DNA of 15,887 nt from Anaerolineales bacterium (GTDB lineage: Bacteria > Chloroflexota > Anaerolineae > Anaerolineales > UBA4823): the NCBI GenBank assembly GCA_020853835.1, contig JADYYC010000377.1:1-15887 (forward strand). The letters run 5' to 3'. This document shows positions 13,486 through 15,887 of this stretch, in pieces. Position 1 is the stretch's first letter; each line of letters starts with the position of its first letter. The notes under the pieces were generated by a model. It saw only the letters and a program-made list of their open reading frames with translations, made no database searches and was not told the origin of the DNA. A program made the position numbers and the translations under genes.

Positions 13486-15129
13486 ATGGCAGCGAAATCC
13501 ACAACAGCAGTAACCCCCGAAACAGTTCTGAAAGCATCCTGGCTCCCGATGCTCATCATTGCCCTGGCGCAGATCCAGATGAGCTTCAACGTCAGCGCTA
13601 TCCCGGTATCGATTGGAAAGATCGTTGAAGATTTTGACACCTCGCCCAGCACGGTCAGCACGGCGCTGGTGGTTTATTCGTTGGTCGTCGCGGGCCTGGT
13701 CATGCTGGGCGCAAAGGTCGGCAAGCTGCTGGGGGCGCGCCTGGCTTTTCAGATCGGGGTGGTCTTGCACGGTTTTTCAATGGTCGTGATGGCGCTCAGC
13801 GCCAATACCGCGATGATCTACCGGGCGCAAGCCCTGGCGGGGCTGGCAGCCGCCCTGATCGTCCCCACGCTGGTGGTGTTGATCGCCAATCACTATAAAG
13901 GCGCGCAGCAGGCTCAGTCGCTGGGTTTGCTCGGCGCAGCCCAGGCGGGCGCAGGCATCATGGCTTTCCTGGTGGTCGGCGTGATCGGCACCCTGGCTGG
14001 CTGGCGCCCATCTTTCTGGCTGATCGCCCTTATCGCCATAGCGGTCTTCCTGTTAAGCTTTCGCTTCAATCCGGTTGAGCGCGAAAAGGATATCAAAATC
14101 GACTGGGTTGGCGCGCTGCTGGCCGCGGCTTCTGTATCGATGATCAGCATCGGCTTTAACAACCTTAAGGTCTGGGGGATCTTGCTGGCCTCTCCGAACG
14201 CCCCATATAATGTCCTGGGGATGTCGCCTTCGCCGGTCCTGATCTTGGCCGGGCTGGTGATTGGTCAGGGCTTTTTCGCCTGGTCACACCGGCGACGAGC
14301 CCAGGGCAAGCCGCCGCTGCTCGCCCTCGAAGTGCTGGACACGCCCCAGGAACGGGCTGCGACCTTTTGTTTATTTATCATCGCCGCGATCGGTCCGGCG
14401 ATCAACTTTTTGATCCCGCTTTACATCCAGATCGTCCAGGGAGGCTCCAGCCTGAAAACATCGATAGCCGTCATCCCCTACTCATTGACAATTTTCATTG
14501 CCACGGCGATGGTGGTGCGCCTGTTTGACCGCCTGACCCCGCGCCAGATCGGGAAGATCGGCTTCATCGTCGTAGCTATCGGGCTGGTGCTGCTGGCCTT
14601 TACGGTAAGCAACGATTGGGGCACTCCGCTGGTGATCTTGAGCCTGATGATCGTCGGCGTTGGCGAGGGCGGTCTGTTGACGCTGGTGTTCAACGTACTG
14701 GTCTCAGCCTCGCCGAAGCGGCTGGCCGGGGATGTGGGCGCGCTGCGCGGCACGACGAACAACCTGGCCACGGGGCTGGGCACGGCCTTCGCGAGCGTGT
14801 TAGCGGTCAGCCTGCTGAGCCTGATCATCTTCAACAGCCTGGACCGCACCCCCTTCGTCTCGCAGGAGGTGGTCGAAGAAACCATCGATCTGGACAGCAT
14901 TGACTTTGTCAGCAACGAGCAGCTTGACGAAGCGCTCGAGGAAACCGATCTCACCCCGATGCAGGAAGCCACCGTGGTAGCTATCAATATTGACGCGCGC
15001 CTGCGGGCGCTCAAGCTCTCATTCCTGACCCTGGCTGGCGTGGCGGTGCTGTCAATTTTCCCCGCCGGCGGTATGCCAGATTACCTTCCCGATGAAGTGC
15101 CCGCGACATCATCGGAAAGCCCGTCGTAA
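13486..15129 (+). CDS. MFS transporter, DHA2-type (14 membrane helices)
   Basis: This 547-residue inner-membrane protein resembles drug/proton antiporters of the DHA2 family. A first helix at about 18-40 ends in FNVSAIPVSIGKI, the place of the usual VNVALP motif. The TM2-TM3 loop GAKVGKLLGAR (75-85) stands for motif A but lacks its aspartate. RAQALAGLAAALIVPT (113-128) matches the RxxQG motif region, and GWRPSFW (172-178) matches the GWRxxF mark before TM6. A long acidic external loop (about 451-505) comes before the last helix (about 510-527), and a polar tail ends the protein. It is predicted to export a small organic compound; the substrate cannot be read from sequence. ATG 13486 follows GGAGG at 10 bases. 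The 161-base gap upstream has a short AATTTC/GAAATT hairpin (13395-13410) and no clear promoter. Confidence 0.88.
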   Translation: MAAKSTTAVTPETVLKASWLPMLIIALAQIQMSFNVSAIPVSIGKIVEDFDTSPSTVSTALVVYSLVVAGLVMLGAKVGKLLGARLAFQIGVVLHGFSMVVMALSANTAMIYRAQALAGLAAALIVPTLVVLIANHYKGAQQAQSLGLLGAAQAGAGIMAFLVVGVIGTLAGWRPSFWLIALIAIAVFLLSFRFNPVEREKDIKIDWVGALLAAASVSMISIGFNNLKVWGILLASPNAPYNVLGMSPSPVLILAGLVIGQGFFAWSHRRRAQGKPPLLALEVLDTPQERAATFCLFIIAAIGPAINFLIPLYIQIVQGGSSLKTSIAVIPYSLTIFIATAMVVRLFDRLTPRQIGKIGFIVVAIGLVLLAFTVSNDWGTPLVILSLMIVGVGEGGLLTLVFNVLVSASPKRLAGDVGALRGTTNNLATGLGTAFASVLAVSLLSLIIFNSLDRTPFVSQEVVEETIDLDSIDFVSNEQLDEALEETDLTPMQEATVVAINIDARLRALKLSFLTLAGVAVLSIFPAGGMPDYLPDEVPATSSESPS

Positions 15130-15208
15130 ACGCCTGAAGAGGACCGTTGAATTATTAACCCTACTGTTCACCAACTATTGATAACCAATGAAAGAGAGAG
15201 GAATCTTT

Positions 15209-15887
15209 ATGCCAAAACCTGATGAAGCCATCCAATTTGCCCGTGCCAACGCAGGCAGGTTTCAACAAGAGCTGTTAGAGACGCTGCGCATCCCCAGCCT
15301 GAGCGGCGACCCGGCCCACGCGGGGGACGTGCGTAAAATGGCACAATGGCTCGATGCGCACCTGCGCGCCCTGGGTCTCGAGAACGTGAAGATCATGCCC
15401 ACCGCTGGTCATCCGGTCGTCTACGCCGAGTGGCTGGGCGCCGGGCCAGATCGCCCAACCGTGCTGGTCTACGGACATTACGACATCGTGCCAGCCCTTA
15501 TGGAAGACGGCTGGGACACGCCGCCCTTCGAACCAGTCATAAAGGACGGGAAAGTGTTCGCCCGCGGCGCAACGGATAACAAAGGTCAGCTCTTCATCCA
15601 CATCAAAGCGCTCGAGTCGTACTTGAAGACCGGCGGGGCGCCGGTCAATGTGAAGATCCTGCTCGAAGGCGAGGAGGAGATCTCATCTCCCAATTTAACG
15701 CCGTTCATCAAGGAACACCTGGACCTGCTCAAAGCGGATGTGTGCGTGGTCAGCGATACGTCTATGGGCGCCATCGAAGAGCCGGCCATCACCCACAGCC
15801 TGCGCGGCATGACCTACATCGAAATCGAGGTCGACGGCCCCAAGGAAGACCTGCACAGCGGGCTGTGGGGCGGCGCCGCCCACAACC
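15209..15887 (+). CDS. M20-family metallopeptidase, probable dipeptidase (partial)
   Basis: The frame opens at ATG 15209 after GAGAGAGGAA and is still open at the window edge (226 codons). It matches the catalytic domain of M20 di-zinc peptidases (ArgE/DapE/carnosinase group). H90 and D92 lie in VLVYGHYDIVP, the bridging aspartate D123 in ARGATDNKGQ, the catalytic and metal glutamates in LEGEEEI (152-158), and the metal aspartate D183 in VVSDTS. SLRGMTYIEIEVDGP (197-211) starts the dimerisation/lid domain, with DLHSGLWGG (214-222) carrying H216. The YGHYD and ARGATDxKGQ forms suggest a dipeptidase of the carnosinase-like subgroup. The C-terminal half, with the last metal histidine, lies outside. 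It lies 79 bases after the MFS gene in the same direction, with no terminator between them, so co-transcription is possible. Confidence 0.93.
   Translation, partial: MPKPDEAIQFARANAGRFQQELLETLRIPSLSGDPAHAGDVRKMAQWLDAHLRALGLENVKIMPTAGHPVVYAEWLGAGPDRPTVLVYGHYDIVPALMEDGWDTPPFEPVIKDGKVFARGATDNKGQLFIHIKALESYLKTGGAPVNVKILLEGEEEISSPNLTPFIKEHLDLLKADVCVVSDTSMGAIEEPAITHSLRGMTYIEIEVDGPKEDLHSGLWGGAAHN

Noticed and set aside
1..15887. tRNA, rRNA, CRISPR array or phage/insertion-sequence genes
   Set aside because: Looked for and not seen; no regularly spaced repeats, no T-arm-like signatures in the gaps, and no transposase or integrase motifs in any frame.

Overview
The window holds two divergent gene blocks. 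The left three quarters (about 1-11,837) is one long run of minus-strand genes for membrane energy conversion. Read in the direction of transcription it is nuoA, nuoH, nuoJ, nuoK, nuoL, nuoM (canonical), nuoM (variant), nuoN, then an AtpI-like gene, atpB, atpE and an atpF reading frame that continues into a delta-subunit domain and leaves the window at base 1. The right quarter (about 12,257-15,887) is plus strand: a serine-dependent glutaminase, a 14-helix DHA2-type MFS exporter, and the first 226 codons of an M20 metallopeptidase. The 419 bases between the two blocks carry the presumed divergent promoters and a leader region rich in inverted repeats.

The organism looks like a GC-rich bacterium with good Shine-Dalgarno sites. 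The fused b/delta ATP synthase subunit, duplicated NuoM and style of the proteins suggest Chloroflexota, probably class Anaerolineae. This is inference from protein style; no rRNA or marker gene is present to prove it.

The nuo block encodes every hydrophobic subunit of complex I (A, H, J, K, L, M, N) plus one extra NuoM, but none of the peripheral-arm genes (B, C, D, E, F, G, I). NuoL has a roughly 26-residue insertion in its C-terminal lateral helix, made of two similar 27-residue units. That is the change expected if a fourth antiporter-like subunit is accommodated in the membrane arm. One of the two NuoM proteins lacks the TM7 lysine that is otherwise near-invariant in these pumps.

The ATP synthase genes follow directly, probably from their own promoter between nuoN and the AtpI-like gene. 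Two oddities stand out. Subunit a has a CxxCH (heme c-like) motif in a long loop predicted to face outside. The b subunit runs into the C-terminal domain of delta without delta's N-terminal helical bundle. Together the block would make a proton-pumping machine and the proton-driven synthase. The c subunit lacks the usual sodium ligands.

The same promoter-like word, TATGRTAAAAT, lies upstream of nuoA, the atp genes and the glutaminase.
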